Positions 33,727 to 45,199 are shown, counted from the stretch's first letter. The stretch: DNA of 64,000 nt from Paralithodes platypus (GCA_032716605.1 CM064572.1:45000563-45064562); one strand, 5' to 3'. Translations and numbers: made by a program. Notes: generated from the sequence alone by a model not told the origin.

Positions 33727-35627
33727 TGTTACGTCCTGGGATATATAAACACTGGGCTCTTTCTATTGGACTAGGTATGCGGCAACAAGCAACAACGGAA
33801 AACGCTAGATCCAACCCTTATCTATAAACCCAGGCAACAAACCACCCTAAACCGTCAAGAGTCCTGCCTGGACAACAAGGTATCCTATGACTCGGTTACA
33901 GGGTGCACGCACTATAGACTGCTGATAGTCAAGCAGGCTATATAAAAGATCACACAATTAAGTTGACTTAAAGCTTCAAGGAAAAGATAGATAACGGAAT
34001 TAAATTGCAGAAACAATTTAATAACAAACTAGAAGAAAGTACATTTAACGTTACGTTAATTAATACAACTAATCACCCCTGCGTGAAAGAAGGTGAAAGC
34101 AAACAGTCCTCAAAACATCGTACAGGTAGACAAGATGCAGGTTTCTAAACTGCATGCGGCTACTGTAGGATCTAATGCTTAGCAAAGAAAGTAAGTTATG
34201 GATTTAGAGAACTCTTAACTCATAAGCAGGAATAAATACTAGTGATAGGCCATACAGTGTATAATGGCATAGGTATAATTAAATAAAGGCAGCAACTCGC
34301 AACATGACCACATACAGGTGTGCTTCTCACTCTTAGTCAGGCAAGCCTGCTCGGACAGAGTCTCTAAGCCACACCCTGACTCACAATGCTCACAAAAACG
34401 GTAAACTGTGGCACAATAACAAGCATACAGATATAATAAACCACTAGCTGTTAATCTGCCAGGCGGCAGAGGTCTAGCCGGAAGGATATAGGCTTCGGAT
34501 ACTCGGGCTGAACCACCTGCTCTAGCCTAGGGACGTTCCCAAGTCTGTGCGCCAAATTACTCTAATTGAAAGGGTGCTCTCTTGAGAGACTCAGATCGCA
34601 AGTATCTGACTCTCTCCTGGCGACCCTAAAGCAAAAGCAAGACGTGCTAGCGCAGTGCTGAGTGGACTAGGCAAGGGCCCTCACACAACACAACACTAGA
34701 CACACAGGGACACAGACAAGAAAATGCCCCCAGACTCCCACGGGTATCCTAGTAAAGTCGTGCGGGTCCACAGGACTCGCACCAGCAGACTTTACTTAAA
34801 GGATCGCAAAAAGCCCCCCCTCCGGTCTAGCCCCTGCTAACCTGACACAAGAACACACTAGCAAGCATGAAACCACCAAATCTGAGACAACAAAAAAAGC
34901 TTCCTAGGTCTCATTAACAATTACATCTCTGCATAAGGCCCAAAATCCTATCTAATTATCTGAGAGCTCGTCGTTAATACAATAATAGATATAAGGTCTA
35001 TCAAGGGGATGGGCTAATTAAATAGATTGGTGAAGTAGTGGAAGGAAGGTATACAAAGTAAGAGAGAAAGTTTCTAAGTGGGGTTGAGAGGGATAGATAT
35101 CAAGGGGGTCCGAAGGGTACGACAGTGAGGTGAGCTCTGAGTCTTGAATCTGTCTGGACCCCACCCTAGGCATGCGAAATACATCCCATGCTTGGCAACA
35201 CTCAACACCGTTGCCGGGTCAAAATCCTCTACCCCTTGCGTGAGTCGAAACTAAGCCTAACGTTGCGATCAATTGGCAACAATCAGGCTCGTCCCAAGCT
35301 ACTCTCTCCGCGCCCGTGCGAAGCAACGTCCCCCAGCCGGTCTCTCTCTCCCGCTCGTCTCCTCCCACTCTCACTAGACTTACATCTTATATATAATAAT
35401 GAAACAATCAACTATCGAGAATAAAATATACTAAGATGCATTGGTTAAGAATAAGGGCAGCTTCAAGCTGTGAAACAACATAAGAATATCCCAGACATTA
35501 GTTACATTGTCGTAGGATATATACTAAGGAAAAGCCGGCCGGCCGGCTGCCGCCAGCCGGTTTCTAAACGGCTGGGCAGCCGACCCTCGCGCATGCCCGC
35601 ACGTGGCTACTATGCAGGAGCGTCACA
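33727..35627 (-). repeat. 5' LTR of element D
   Basis: 1,901 bp, minus strand from TGTGACGCTCC (35627) to GACGTAACA (33727). It differs from the 3' LTR mainly by the GCCGGC-rich insertion at about 35532-35560 and scattered single changes. Confidence 0.93.
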
Positions 35628-35631
35628 ATAG

Positions 35632-36288
35632 GACTCGAGTGGAATAGGGGCTGGGCAGGTGCCCCAGCTCCCGCTCCACCCGAAGCCCCATGCACCCCAC
35701 AGAGCACACAGGTAACCAGTTCACCTCTCGACAAACCGCTAGTACCGGGAAACCCTAAGACCGTGGCTACACACTGCAGTCCGTACCGGTCTAGCCCCGA
35801 CACCCGATCCGCCGACACAGGCTCCTCCAAAAATATCCGAGCATCCTCCTCACTGTTCACCACCCGAGCGCCGCTAGACAACTCCACCTTCTCCACCTCC
35901 TCGCCTGCTTCCCGTACTGTGTCCTCACTGTGCACTGATCCGTCGTTCGACATAGTGTCCACCGGAAATCCTCAACGTTTATAAAAAAAAGTACCTAAAC
36001 TCTCATGTAGCACTATTCACTCAAAAATTGCTTGAAGACAACTCAAGTGCTATACTACGTTGCCAAAAAAAAAATCCAACGTGTCCAAAATATTCCTCAA
36101 AAAACAAATGTCCAAAAATCCTGCAATTATTTCTTAGTTCACTAAATCCTAGACTAAGGTCGCCATTTGTTATGACGACTAAGATAAGATACTAGGCAAG
36201 GTCGCCATTTGTTATGACGACTAAGATAAGATACTAGGCAAGGTCGCCATTTGTTATGACGAATAAGATACTAGGCAAGGTCGCCATT
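35632..36288 (-). pseudogene. gag B N-terminus and leader (left arm)
   Basis: The minus strand starts MSNDGSVHSEDTVREAGEEV at 35953 and runs to LFHSSPI, where element D interrupts. It equals 57596-57925 of the right arm. The leader 35954-36288 contains four AAGGTCGCCATTTGTTA units (about 36164-36290), the same array as at 57258-57400. Confidence 0.88.
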
Positions 36289-37617
36289 TGTTACGACCGG
36301 GACTACGAATAAAACAAGGGCACTTAATGATTGGACTAGTAATAGGGCACTATGCAACAACGGTACGCTAGATCCAAACCCTCGAACTTATATGCTGGCG
36401 AACAAAACACCTATACCCTCCAGAGTTAATCTGCGATAACGAGGTATCCTTAACTGGGCATAGATGTACTCTACTTCAGGCTAACCGACACTGGTATAGC
36501 CTGATATCAAACAAGATGCAAGTTACGTTAAAATGCATAAAAAGGAATCTATGGAAAGATCAATTAAATCACTGCAAGATTTAATACAATAAAAAGATGC
36601 TTCAATACAGTTACTCTAAACAACAATAAACTCTTCACTCCTATCTGAAAGAAAGTGAAGTATAGTCCTACAGCATAGACCTGGAAACTTCTGAAGAAAG
36701 TCTGATGCTCATAAGATGCTCGTATCTTAAACTATATAAAGGCAGGAGGCAGGACACCACACGTGTAAATCGAATACACTAAAAGATAGGACATATAATG
36801 TTAACTGACACGAGAATACTATAAATGCACAACGGTAGCAATGCTCGACACTAAAAGAAGTACTTCCTCATCAACGAAACAGTCTGCCACAGTGAGCCAC
36901 AGTGTGGCTCAACAACAACCTAGACTAATAAATGCTGTGAATAATATTGCGTACATATCAAAGAGCTTATATTAAATACTAACAAGTGTCTACTCGATTA
37001 ATAATGTCTAGCTGGGATACTCTAGGTAAGGAACTGGGCTTGAGCAAGACAGGCTCGTAGCCAAGCGATGTTCTGAAGACTCCATCCTTTAAGTTACGTT
37101 AATTGACTAGGGTGCTCTCTTGATAGATCCAGATCACAAGTATCTGGTTCTATCCTGGCGACCCTCTAAAGCCAAGCAAAGAGGCAGCAAAGTGTGGAAC
37201 TGGTACAGGCCAAAACCCTCAGTCCACACAATGCTGCACTCGCAAAGGACGCAACCGAAAAGACAACACAGGCTACCGCAGGACCGGTCGAAGTCGTGTA
37301 GGTATAAGCAAACCGTACACACATCGGAGACAGCGACTACAGTTACCTTATCCCAGTCTAGAATTAAATAAAAGAGCAGAAACACTGAATCAATGGAGAC
37401 ACACAGAGTTCTTAACCTATACTAACTAAGAACCCTCAAACCTATTCTAAGTACATGTAAATATCTCTGAGGATGGCGCATGCAATACAAGGGCCGGCTA
37501 TGGAAACCGTATGCAGAACTCAAGGGATAAGTAATTGAATAAAGGCGAGAAGTAATGGAAAGAAGAAGTTGAGAGAGAGAAACAGTGATAAAGGTGTTGA
37601 TCGGGGGAGAGTATGCA
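36289..37617 (-). repeat. LTR B, 3' portion (left arm)
   Basis: Runs on the minus strand from a junction at 37617 (GCATACTCTCCCCCGATC) to GTCGTAACA at 36289. It matches 55933-57263 and 62089-63416. The first part is missing because a ~1-kb deletion joins it to an LTR A fragment. Confidence 0.9.
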
Positions 37618-37878
37618 TTGGTTATGGTATGCCAAAGTAGGTGGTAAGAGAAGTTACAGCTTACGTTACTTTAATCAATAAATGTCAGGCACTCCTGCAT
37701 GAAAGAAAGTGCACTAAAATCCTTCAACACCAACAAGGAATCTTCTTTAAATGTTAGATGCTATCAAGATGCTCGAATCGGAAATGGAACCCAAAAAGGC
37801 AGGCAGCGGACCAATGCTCGTGCAGGCTATGCACACAAAAAGGCAGGAGATATAATGCAGTCGGAGCCAAGAAGATCC
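37618..37878 (-). repeat. LTR A fragment between two deletion joints (left arm)
   Basis: About 260 bp of LTR A, equal to 54689-54947 of the right arm. On one side it joins element A coding sequence after GATCCGGAAGG; on the other it joins LTR B at CATAACCAA/TGCATACT. Both joints show only a few bases of shared sequence. Confidence 0.88.
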
Positions 37879-39660
37879 TTCCGGATCCTTCTGCACTGGC
37901 AGTGTATTTACCTCGGAAGAAATGCCTCTAACAAACTCCGATGTCCTCTTGAACACTCCAATGCCGTGAGCAAAAGACACGGCTGCCGGAGGAGGTCGAC
38001 TAGGGCACTCATTTGCCTTATGACCCTCCTGGTGGCACTTAAAACACATAAATTTCGGTTTCGGCCTATACTGTGATGTAAAAGGCCCCTGACTTTTCTC
38101 ATACGGCGTGGTGTTAGGTTTGGATTCAGTTTTAGTTTCATTGCTCTTTTGTTTAAATGTGTCATTGCTACGGGGAGGGGGAGGATAACTGTCCCTAGCA
38201 CTTGCATCGTACTTCTGTGAGGACCCGCAACCCCGAATCAACGACAGCCGTCGATCAGCCATTTCTGCTGCTTCGACTAGAGTTCTTGGGTTTTTTCCTT
38301 TAAGTTCAAAGTTAGATCACCGCCCGTGCTCTTAAGGAACTGCTCCAACATCATTAACTGCTTAAGTCCATCAAATGTTGTTACCTTCTCAGATCGGAGC
38401 CAGTTCCCCATAGCATCAGACAAGTCCCGGGCGTGTTCCAAAAAGGTGCTATCTCTTCCCTTAGTTACACCCCGGAACTTCAAACGGTACATTTCTGGTT
38501 GCAGTTCGTAAGCCCTCAGGACAGCCTCCTTGAGATCCTCATACACAATACATGACTCCAAAGGTAACGCATCGTAGGCTTTAAGACCCTTGCCTATTAA
38601 TCTAGAGGATACAAGTGCTGCCCATTTATTCTCTGGCCACTGGTGTTCCTGGCACTTCTTCTCAAAGTGTGCGAAAAATTCTGTTACACCACTCTCATCA
38701 AACACCGGAACCAGTTTCAATAAGTGCGAGAGAGATTGATCATGAGCACGGTTACCTGCCCCAAGTCGCTGTCCCGTTGCCTCTACCCGCGACTTCTCTA
38801 CGTCCCTGTCGGCACAGTACCTAGTCGACTCTAAATCAGCTTGGATTTTTGCTAGCTCTATGTGCTGGTGACTTTTTCTCTCTTCTATCTTGGCTAATTC
38901 TATTTGCTGCTGATTCTGAAGCTGAAGCTCACATACCCTCATAGCCTTTCTCTCTTCGATCTTAGCTAATTCAAGCTGATACAATAATTCTGGAGTTAAC
39001 CCTTGAGGAGGTGAAGGTGCTACAATGTTTGAAAATACCGGTGGTCCCCCCAGGGGCAACCCACCCTGCCAGTCACCACCCAACTGTGGACGCGTACTCG
39101 GGGTCGGCAAACTACTGGGATGGCTGGCAGTCGAGTGTAGGGGAAGCATGGCCGAAGGGCTCTGAGCACTCAACCCATCTCGCTCACCAGTCACCCTGCC
39201 CAGTACACACGTTATCAAGTTATCCCTGGTCATGCTGCTAGTACCCGCATGACCGATAGCTGTGGCCAGGCATTGAAGACCGTACCGATCCATACCCTCC
39301 AACCGCTCGGCAGTAACAGGCCATTGCAAAATATCCTAGCATCCTCCTCACAGTTCACCTGATTAACCATTTCATCATACTGCTGTTCCTCAGTTTCGAC
39401 ATTACGTACTGTCTCCATTCTCCTCTGATCCGGTATAAGACATGATGCTCACAAAAATTTCCCACCTCAATATTCAGAAAAGAAGCACCCCAAACTCTTA
39501 TACTTCAATATACACACAAAAATTCTCGGAAATACTCAAGGGCTATACTATGTTGCAAAACAAAATTATTCTTGCTGATCCCCGCAAAATATTCCCCAAA
39601 ACAACAAATGTTCCCTGCCAATAAATGTAGGTTCACCAAATCCTAGGTAAGGTCGCCATT
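37879..39660 (-). pseudogene. Element A gag and knuckle (left arm)
   Basis: Minus strand. MSYTGS starts at 39443 and a frameshift follows near 39330. An intact 350-codon stretch (39329-38277) then has the repeated coiled coil (ELAKIEERK, twice), SLSHLLKLVPVFDESG and the SCAN-like capsid. A frame change near 38270 leads into MADRRLSLIRGCG and the knuckle CFKCHQEGHKANEC (about 38050-38010). It ends at the deletion joint before the protease. The stop seen at 50454 in the right arm is a sense codon here, so the arms have decayed independently. The protein would build the particle shell and bind RNA. Confidence 0.88.
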
Positions 39661-41473
39661 TGTTACGACTGAGGTTTAAATATATCAGGGTTCTTATTCA
39701 TTGGACTAGTAATGGCATAAATGCTACAACGGAAAGTGCTAGATCCAACCTCTGATGTATATTCCCAGTGAACAAAGAACACAAATACTCTCCAGAGTTC
39801 TATATGCAATAATAGGTTATTAAACTCTCAATAAATGTGCGTCTACTCTAGGCTTAAAGTTATGTGAAAACAGCCTATTACTACCTATAACCGAAGGTGC
39901 TTGGTTATGGTATGCACAGTAAGGTTGTAAGAGAAGTTACAGCTTACGTTACTTTAAACAATACATGTCAGGCACTCCTGCATGAAAGAAAGTGCACTAA
40001 AGTCCTTCAACACCAACAAGGAATCTTCTTTAAATGTTAGATGCTATCAAGATGCTCGAATCGGAAATGGAACCCAAAAAGGCCGGCAGCGGAACAATGC
40101 TCGTGCAGGCTATGCACACAAAAAGGCAGGAGATAAAATGCAGTTGGAGCCAAGAATATCCTAAACGCCACAACAATAATAATAATCGCCACGACAATGC
40201 AGTATTCCTATCAACAAAAAGAGCCTAAGTCGCTTGTGTCTCAATACATCAAACTAGGCTGCGAAATGCTTGTGTAATAATAAACGGGTATGCATAAAAA
40301 CAGTAATTGGTTTAATATACTTAATGTCTACTGTGACTGATAAAGTCTAACTAGAGTCCATGATACGAGATACTGGTGCGCATGGCATGCTGCATAGCCT
40401 AGTGCAAATCTCAAGTTTGTGCGTCAAGTATTACGTTAGAGTGAAGGGTAGCTCTCTTGAGAAACCTTTATACCGAAGTATTAAGCGTTCTCCTGGCGTA
40501 CCTCAAAGACGAACAACGAGCTTAGAACAGTGCAGAATGGTATAGGCAAAAATCCCTCATTCGTGCATGCTCTACTCTCAATGGCACACAGACTAGAATT
40601 TACCCAATCAACTCCAGTTCTCAGGTATGTCGTGCAGCTTTTAACTAAAGCCCGCACCCATCGGAAACAATACCTTATAGTATCAGACTCCTAGTCTAGC
40701 ATTATCTAATCCAGCAGAACACTAATAATTATAGGAAGCGGTACTGAACAATATGAATGCCAACCAATGCTTCGTGATCAACTTATCTTAACAACTAACA
40801 TACATGGGTTATATAAGACCTTAACGCACAATACAACTGGCCAGCATGAAACTGATTATGCAGAGTTAACCAGAGGTGGTATAATATTAATAAAAGGTGG
40901 TGAAAGATATGGAAAATGAGAGAGATAGGCAGGGGAAAAGGTTCTCAGGTGCAGGAAAGGGGACAGGTATCAAAGGGATAAGAGGGATGCGTTCTAGAAA
41001 CCAGATCTGAGGGAGAGAGTAGCGAGGGAGCTGTATATATACTAGCACTAGCTCGAACCGCGTAGAAAAGCTGTAACAAATCCTCTAGCCAATGCTAAAG
41101 AAGCTAGCTAAACATGACATCACAAAGCATGGTAATAAACTCCTCCAACGAATCCCCACGAGGCCAGCCAGGTATGACATCATTGAGTATAGCAAAACAC
41201 TGCGCGCCTCCCCACACTCTGTTCTACTCTCTCTCTCTCTCTCAACTCCTATCATTACTACTTAATGATAAAACATATACTTTGCAATTAAATATATAAA
41301 GCCTAGACATGGGTGAAAACAAAGAGCCTTTCTGGACTGCCCATGACACGAGCTTTCATATGAAATAAAGCACACAACAATACACCAACTGTAGCCACAT
41401 CCACTGCCCTGGCGATCATAGCGAGTCACTGTAGGACAAGCCATGCGGTTCTAACGGAGGGGTTAACGTCACA
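39661..41473 (-). repeat. 5' LTR of element A (left arm)
   Basis: 1,813 bp, minus strand TGTGACGTTAACC (41473) to GTCGTAACA (39661). ACAC at 41474-41477 is the retained half of the GTGT duplication. The TGGCGACC primer site follows on the internal side. A TATATATA candidate lies near 41035. Confidence 0.93.
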
Positions 41474-41477
41474 ACAC

Positions 41478-41721
41478 TCACTACCATCTCGCTCTGAAAG
41501 TCTCTCTCATTCCCAAGCTGGTACTATCATCACTACTATTGATATCAAATATAACCCGTTGTCACAGACACAAAACAAAGACCACCACTGGACTGTCTGT
41601 GACAATACGATTACTAGGAAGAAAGAACAACATTCTCTGATAACTGTAGCCCATTTCGATGTCCCTGGCGAGCGCTAGTGGCTAACGAGAGGCGATTCTG
41701 CCAACGCTGGTAGACGTCACA
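41478..41721 (-). repeat. Start of 5' LTR B (left arm)
   Basis: The first ~248 bp of LTR B (minus strand TGTGACGTCTACCAGCG at 41721), cut by element A. AAAC at 41722-41725 matches the GTTT duplication found around element B in the right arm. Confidence 0.92.
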
Positions 41722-41955
41722 AAACCAAGAGTGAAATGCTATTCTCAGACTTTCTTCTATTCAATTGCTGAGCTCTGGAACTCTCTCCCAGAATCAGTCT
41801 TTCCCTCTTCCTATGACTTAAATTGCTTCAAACTCCATATGTCCAGGCATTTTAGCTCGTTCGTCCCTTGCTTTTGGCCCTGTCACTCTTTGAAATCTGG
41901 GGGAGGCACTCACTGCAGGCAGTTATGCCTTTTGTCTCCCTCATTCACATAGAAA

Positions 41956-41960
<5 letters not shown>
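41722..41960 (+). pseudogene. 3' end of jockey-like LINE (left arm)
   Basis: The plus strand reads YSQTFFYSIAELWNSLPESV, then FPSSYDLNCFKLHMSRHFS, a stop and an A-run of ~21. It is the same LINE piece as 46608-46853, in opposite orientation. Its upstream part is missing because element B split it. Confidence 0.88.
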
Positions 41961-42013
<53 letters not shown>

Positions 42014-42116
42014 TACATACTGATAATTATGAGGATAGATTACAAAGCAAATAATCCCTGACAAACACACACACACACACTCACACACAATAACACACAC
42101 ACACACACACACATAC
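41953..42116. repeat. Poly(A), (AT)n, (GA)n and (CA)n tracts
   Basis: A-run 41953-41973, AT 41974-41997, GA 41998-42013, then CA-rich 42063-42116. The A-run is the LINE tail; the others grew next to it. The counterpart in the right arm is at 46480-46620. Confidence 0.95.
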
Positions 42117-42146
42117 ACCATCCTGCAATGTTTATTAGTGAGTTAA

Positions 42147-42511
42147 TTAAGGGGAGATGGGCCGTTCTTCTGGTCCCCCTTCTTCCTTATGTTTAGCCCC
42201 ATTAGTTTTGAGATTTGAAAATATTTGCCCAATTAGTTTGTCTATTTTAAGATCTTTCACCCCATTTCTTTGTCAATATTTAGACCTTTCGTGTGTTTTA
42301 GGTGTACATTTTATACCTGGCGAACGTTAGTGAGCCTGGAAATTTGGAAGAACCGGCAGGGAAATGTTTCTACCGAAAAATGTACAAATTCATCTAGAAG
42401 GGGGATCTAATGGATTTTTGTTTTTAAAGTTTGATGGAGGTCTAGGGAGGAAACTACAAACATTATACGCATATTATAAAAGAGCAAATAAATACGACCC
42501 ATCCCCCCTTC
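42147..42511 (+). mobile_element. TTAA-MITE copy 7 (left arm)
   Basis: Starts TTAAGGGGAGATGGGCC and ends GACCCATCCCCCCTT. All internal blocks are present and a short deletion removes the GGCC palindrome. It is orthologous by duplication to copy 9 at 46086-46448. Confidence 0.85.
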
Positions 42512-42703
42512 ATATTTCAGCAGAGGGGACAGGTACAAGCTCATTATAGTTTCCAGGATTTACTATGTATTTTTGTATAACTCTTATATTTACATTATTT
42601 ATTCGTGTTTACTTCATTAATTATGGTATAATATATCAACCTATTTGCATAATATGTCTGTGATTTTCCATTTATTTACATAGTCATAATGGACATATCT
42701 ATT

Positions 42704-42721
42704 ATCTCTCTCTCTCTCTCA

Positions 42722-42789
<68 letters not shown>

Positions 42790-42792
42790 GTA

Positions 42793-42851
<59 letters not shown>
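42704..42851. repeat. (TC)n and (TA)n microsatellites
   Basis: TC at 42704-42747, TA at 42748-42788, a short ACGTACAC break, then TA at 42799-42851. The mirrored tract is at 45738-45888. Confidence 0.97.
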
Positions 42852-42854
<3 letters not shown>

Positions 42855-42971
42855 TATTTAATATGTTTTATCGTCATATATATTTTGACGCCAATTATCT
42901 ATCTCTCCATCTTTATCTGCATTTATTCATGATGAATATTATTTGCTGCACATTTGATGCTCTCTCCTATT

Positions 42972-43390
42972 ATGTTGGTGGATCACATATTATATACTTT
43001 CATTAATTTAATTGGAGGTGTGGTGTTGTGGTGAAATTAATAAAAATTAATTACCAGTAGGTCCAGGGGTATTTCGTAGCGAGGCCGTTCTACTGTATAT
43101 GATCTATGCCCCATGAATATTCTTTCCTCTCACTTAAACATTAGGCTACCATAGTGCGGTACGAATATGAACATGATTAGATTAATATATAGTATTCGAG
43201 AATGGATAACAAGTCGTAGGCGTGTGCATAAACCTTTAACTGTCTTGGTGGTGTAATGGTTAAGGTGTCTACAAATCTGTGTGTGATAACCCGGGTTCGA
43301 ATCCTGGTGGATCACATATATGCTTTCATTAATTCATTGGAGGTGTTTTTGTGTGTGTGAAATTAATACAAAATAGAATTTTATTATTTA
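42972..43390 (+). mobile_element. tRNA-derived SINE copies in tandem (left arm)
   Basis: At 43241-43314 a tRNA-like head (TGGTGGTGTAATGGTTAAGG as A box region; GGGTTCGAATCC at 43293-43304 as B box) is followed by a tail GGTGGATCACATAT, CTTTCATTAATT.ATTGGAGG, TGAAATTAATA. The same tail occurs without a head at 42972-43040, so two units lie in a row, the first 5' truncated. The head does not fold into a proper tRNA acceptor stem. Mirrored at 45200-45610. Confidence 0.6.
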
Positions 43391-43569
43391 ACTTAATGTT
43401 TTAACATATTGTCTAATATTCTATATATTTATGATCTTCAACAATCTAATGAATATGGTATTTTGTGTCTTGAAAATGCGGGTTGAAATATTATTTTCAC
43501 AATTTTCACATAGCTCTTAACACTAATAACCCCCCGAAATGATATTTATGATATTTTGATATTCTTATA

Positions 43570-43635
43570 ATCCTAGGATTCGAACCTAGGGTATCTCATA
43601 CAAAACTTACGCGCTCTAACCATTACACCATCAAT
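43570..43635 (-). repeat. Second tRNA-like sequence (left arm)
   Basis: The minus strand has TTGATGGTGTAATGGTTAGA and B-box-like TAGGTTCGAATCCTA, 66 bases in all. It looks like a tRNA-derived head, but anticodon and acceptor stems do not pair well, so I do not call a tRNA gene. The left arm ends just beyond it. The partner is at 44944-45011. Confidence 0.55.
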
Positions 43636-44218
43636 ATAGTTAGTTATATGTACAGCACATGGCCACAATAAATATCCCATTATCGAATACTGGATATCAA
43701 TCTAAATAAATACTATAGAAGAACTGAGCAAGATGAAATAGAATTGCATTGAATTGAAACTTTGTATTTAGCCAGTAAAACATACACATGGTAATCATAA
43801 TACAAAATCAACATTACATTGGCTGAGCCTTGTGCGAGATATCTCTCTTAAAGGCACATAAACTTAAACTTGAAAGCTTATACAGTAATAATATGAAAAT
43901 ACAAGTAAATAATGCCACAACTGCACGCAATACAAGAACAACATCCGGGTCAAAATTAGATTTACTAATCCAATAGATATAACGAAGTTTTTATTTCTTC
44001 ATAATTGTAATGTCAAGTTATAGATCCTTTAGATACTCCAGGAAACTGGGATTGAGGAAGCGAAGAAGGTCTGTCAATATATGGTCGTGTCTCGTGGCTG
44101 ATGGAGTGGTAATGGAGGAAATATCAATGGCTTTGACAGAGAGTGGCTGGGATATATGGCTTTTAGGTTTCCTCATGCCGAATTGGTTTTTGTGTGTGTG
44201 TCTGTGTGTGTGTGCTAC

Positions 44219-44567
44219 CCTTCAACTTAGTATTATTTTGTTTTTTGGTTTGTTCCTTATAGCTTCATCAAACTTAATGAATCACTTCCAGGACCACCCG
44301 CCTTCGAGATGATTTTGTCTTTGTGTTTCATTTTTCGGTAGAAAATGTTCTGCCCGAAGGCCGGTTCCTCCTGAATTACAGGCTCGCTATTGCTCGCCAG
44401 AAACATAATCGGCACCTAAATGACACGGAAGGTATAAATATTGACAACGAAATGGGACAAAATGTCTTAATATCGCCAAACTAATGGGGCGAACGTTGGA
44501 AAATGTCAAAACTAATGGGGCTAAACATGAGGGAGAAGGGGGTCTAGCAAAACAAAAACCTCCCCTT
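44219..44567 (-). mobile_element. TTAA-MITE copy 8 (spacer)
   Basis: Diverged copy with CATTTTTCGGTAGAAAATG, GCCCGAAGGCCGGTTCC, GCTATTGCTCGCCAG and subrepeats, ending AAACCTCCCCTTCA. TTAA is not kept at the ends. Confidence 0.75.
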
Positions 44568-44752
44568 CACTGTAAATCCTTTGGAAGGGAAGGAGAGGAC
44601 ATTAAGGGAGCCAAAACAAAATCTGGGTTGTTCATTCCTAGCAGTAATTAGCGTCTCTCAACAAGCAACGACCCCCCCCCCCCCTCTCTCTCTCTCTTTC
44701 TGGTTCTGTCTCTCTCTCTCTCTCTCTCTGTCTCACTCTCTCTCTCTCTCTC

Positions 44753-44939
44753 TGTGTGTGTGGGCCCCGGTTTTATTGGACCAGTTGTCTGTTCAGGACT
44801 TGTTGGTTGAAGGGAGATTTCCACTGGAGAAATGAAGCAGACAGGGGCCCAGAAAAAAATCCCTCCAGTGGAAATCTCCCTTCAACCAACAAGTCCTGAA
44901 CAGACAACTGGTCCAATAACACCGGGGCCCACACACACA
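44753..44939. repeat. Near-perfect hairpin, ~75-bp stem
   Basis: Bases 44753-44828 pair with 44864-44939 around a 35-bp loop. The stem includes GGGCCCCGG, TTGGACCAGTTGTCTGTTCA and GGGAGATTTCCACTGGA against their complements, with a 1-base difference near ATTTTATTGG/CCAATAAC. The right stem ends exactly at the start of the right palindrome arm. Confidence 0.9.
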
Positions 44940-44943
44940 ACTG

Positions 44944-45011
44944 TATTGATGGTGTAATAGTTAGAGCGCGTAAGTTTTGTATGAGATACCCTAGGTTCGA
45001 ATCCTAGGATT
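44944..45011 (+). repeat. tRNA-like sequence (right arm)
   Basis: Partner of 43570-43635, with GGTGTAATAGTTAGAGC and TAGGTTCGAATCCTA. One A-box base differs (ATAG for ATGG). Confidence 0.55.
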
Positions 45012-45199
45012 ATAAGAATATCAAAATATCATAAATATCATTTCGGGGGGTTATTAGTGTTAAGAGCTATGTGAAAATTGTGAAAATAATATTTCAACCC
45101 GCATTTTCAAGACACAAATAAATACCATATTCATTAGATTGTTGAAGATCATAAATATATAGATAATATTAGACAATATGTTAAAACATTAAGTTAAAT

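Larger units (their letters stand above)
27559..35627 (-). mobile_element. Gypsy-group LTR element D, complete but internally defective
   Basis: An 8,069-bp minus-strand element with LTRs at 33727-35627 (5') and 27559-29431 (3'), flanked by a perfect 4-bp duplication ATAG (27555-27558 and 35628-35631). The LTRs look about 99% identical apart from a ~28-bp GCCGGC-rich indel at 35532-35560, so insertion is recent. It sits inside gag B of the left arm. The internal part has gag, a CCHC knuckle and protease, but lacks the integrase core and the RT catalytic core, so it depends on a helper. Confidence 0.93.
27379..43640. repeat. Left arm of giant inverted duplication
   Basis: Read on the minus strand, this arm repeats the right arm (44940-58101) in the same order: tRNA-like sequence, microsatellites, TTAA-MITE, LINE 3' end, start of LTR B, LTR A, gag A, parts of LTR A and LTR B, and gag B. 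The shared insertion points (B in the LINE, A in LTR B) show that it was duplicated after those insertions. It lacks segments equivalent to 50705-54688 and 54948-55932, and carries element D (27559-35627). With these removed or added, the arm lengths agree within about 30 bp. Confidence 0.92.
43641..44939. other. Spacer between palindrome arms
   Basis: 1.3 kb not shared by the arms. It contains TTAA-MITE copy 8, a C-run and (CT)n tract at about 44672-44760, and a strong hairpin at 44753-44939 next to the right arm. At 43641-44218 I recognise nothing; the frame at 44010-44312 has no features. Confidence 0.8.

Noticed and set aside
36160..36300. CRISPR-like array of regular repeats
   Set aside because: The repeat units are LTR-end/primer-site copies in a eukaryotic retroelement; the spacers are also repeats.
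36289..37617. Recurring ~83-codon frames on both strands in LTR B (37120-37371, 56171-56436, 62327-62592) as a conserved small gene
   Set aside because: They recur only because the LTR itself is repeated. Both strands are open at the same place and the frames vary at the ends.
42689..43006. Protein with long SLSLSL and YIYIYI stretches (also 45578-46030, 18337-18591, 12434-12625)
   Set aside because: Translations of CT, AT and GA microsatellites.
43241..43314. Functional tRNA genes at 43241, 43570, 44944 and 45273
   Set aside because: A and B boxes are good, but acceptor and anticodon stems do not pair properly and repeat-type tails follow.
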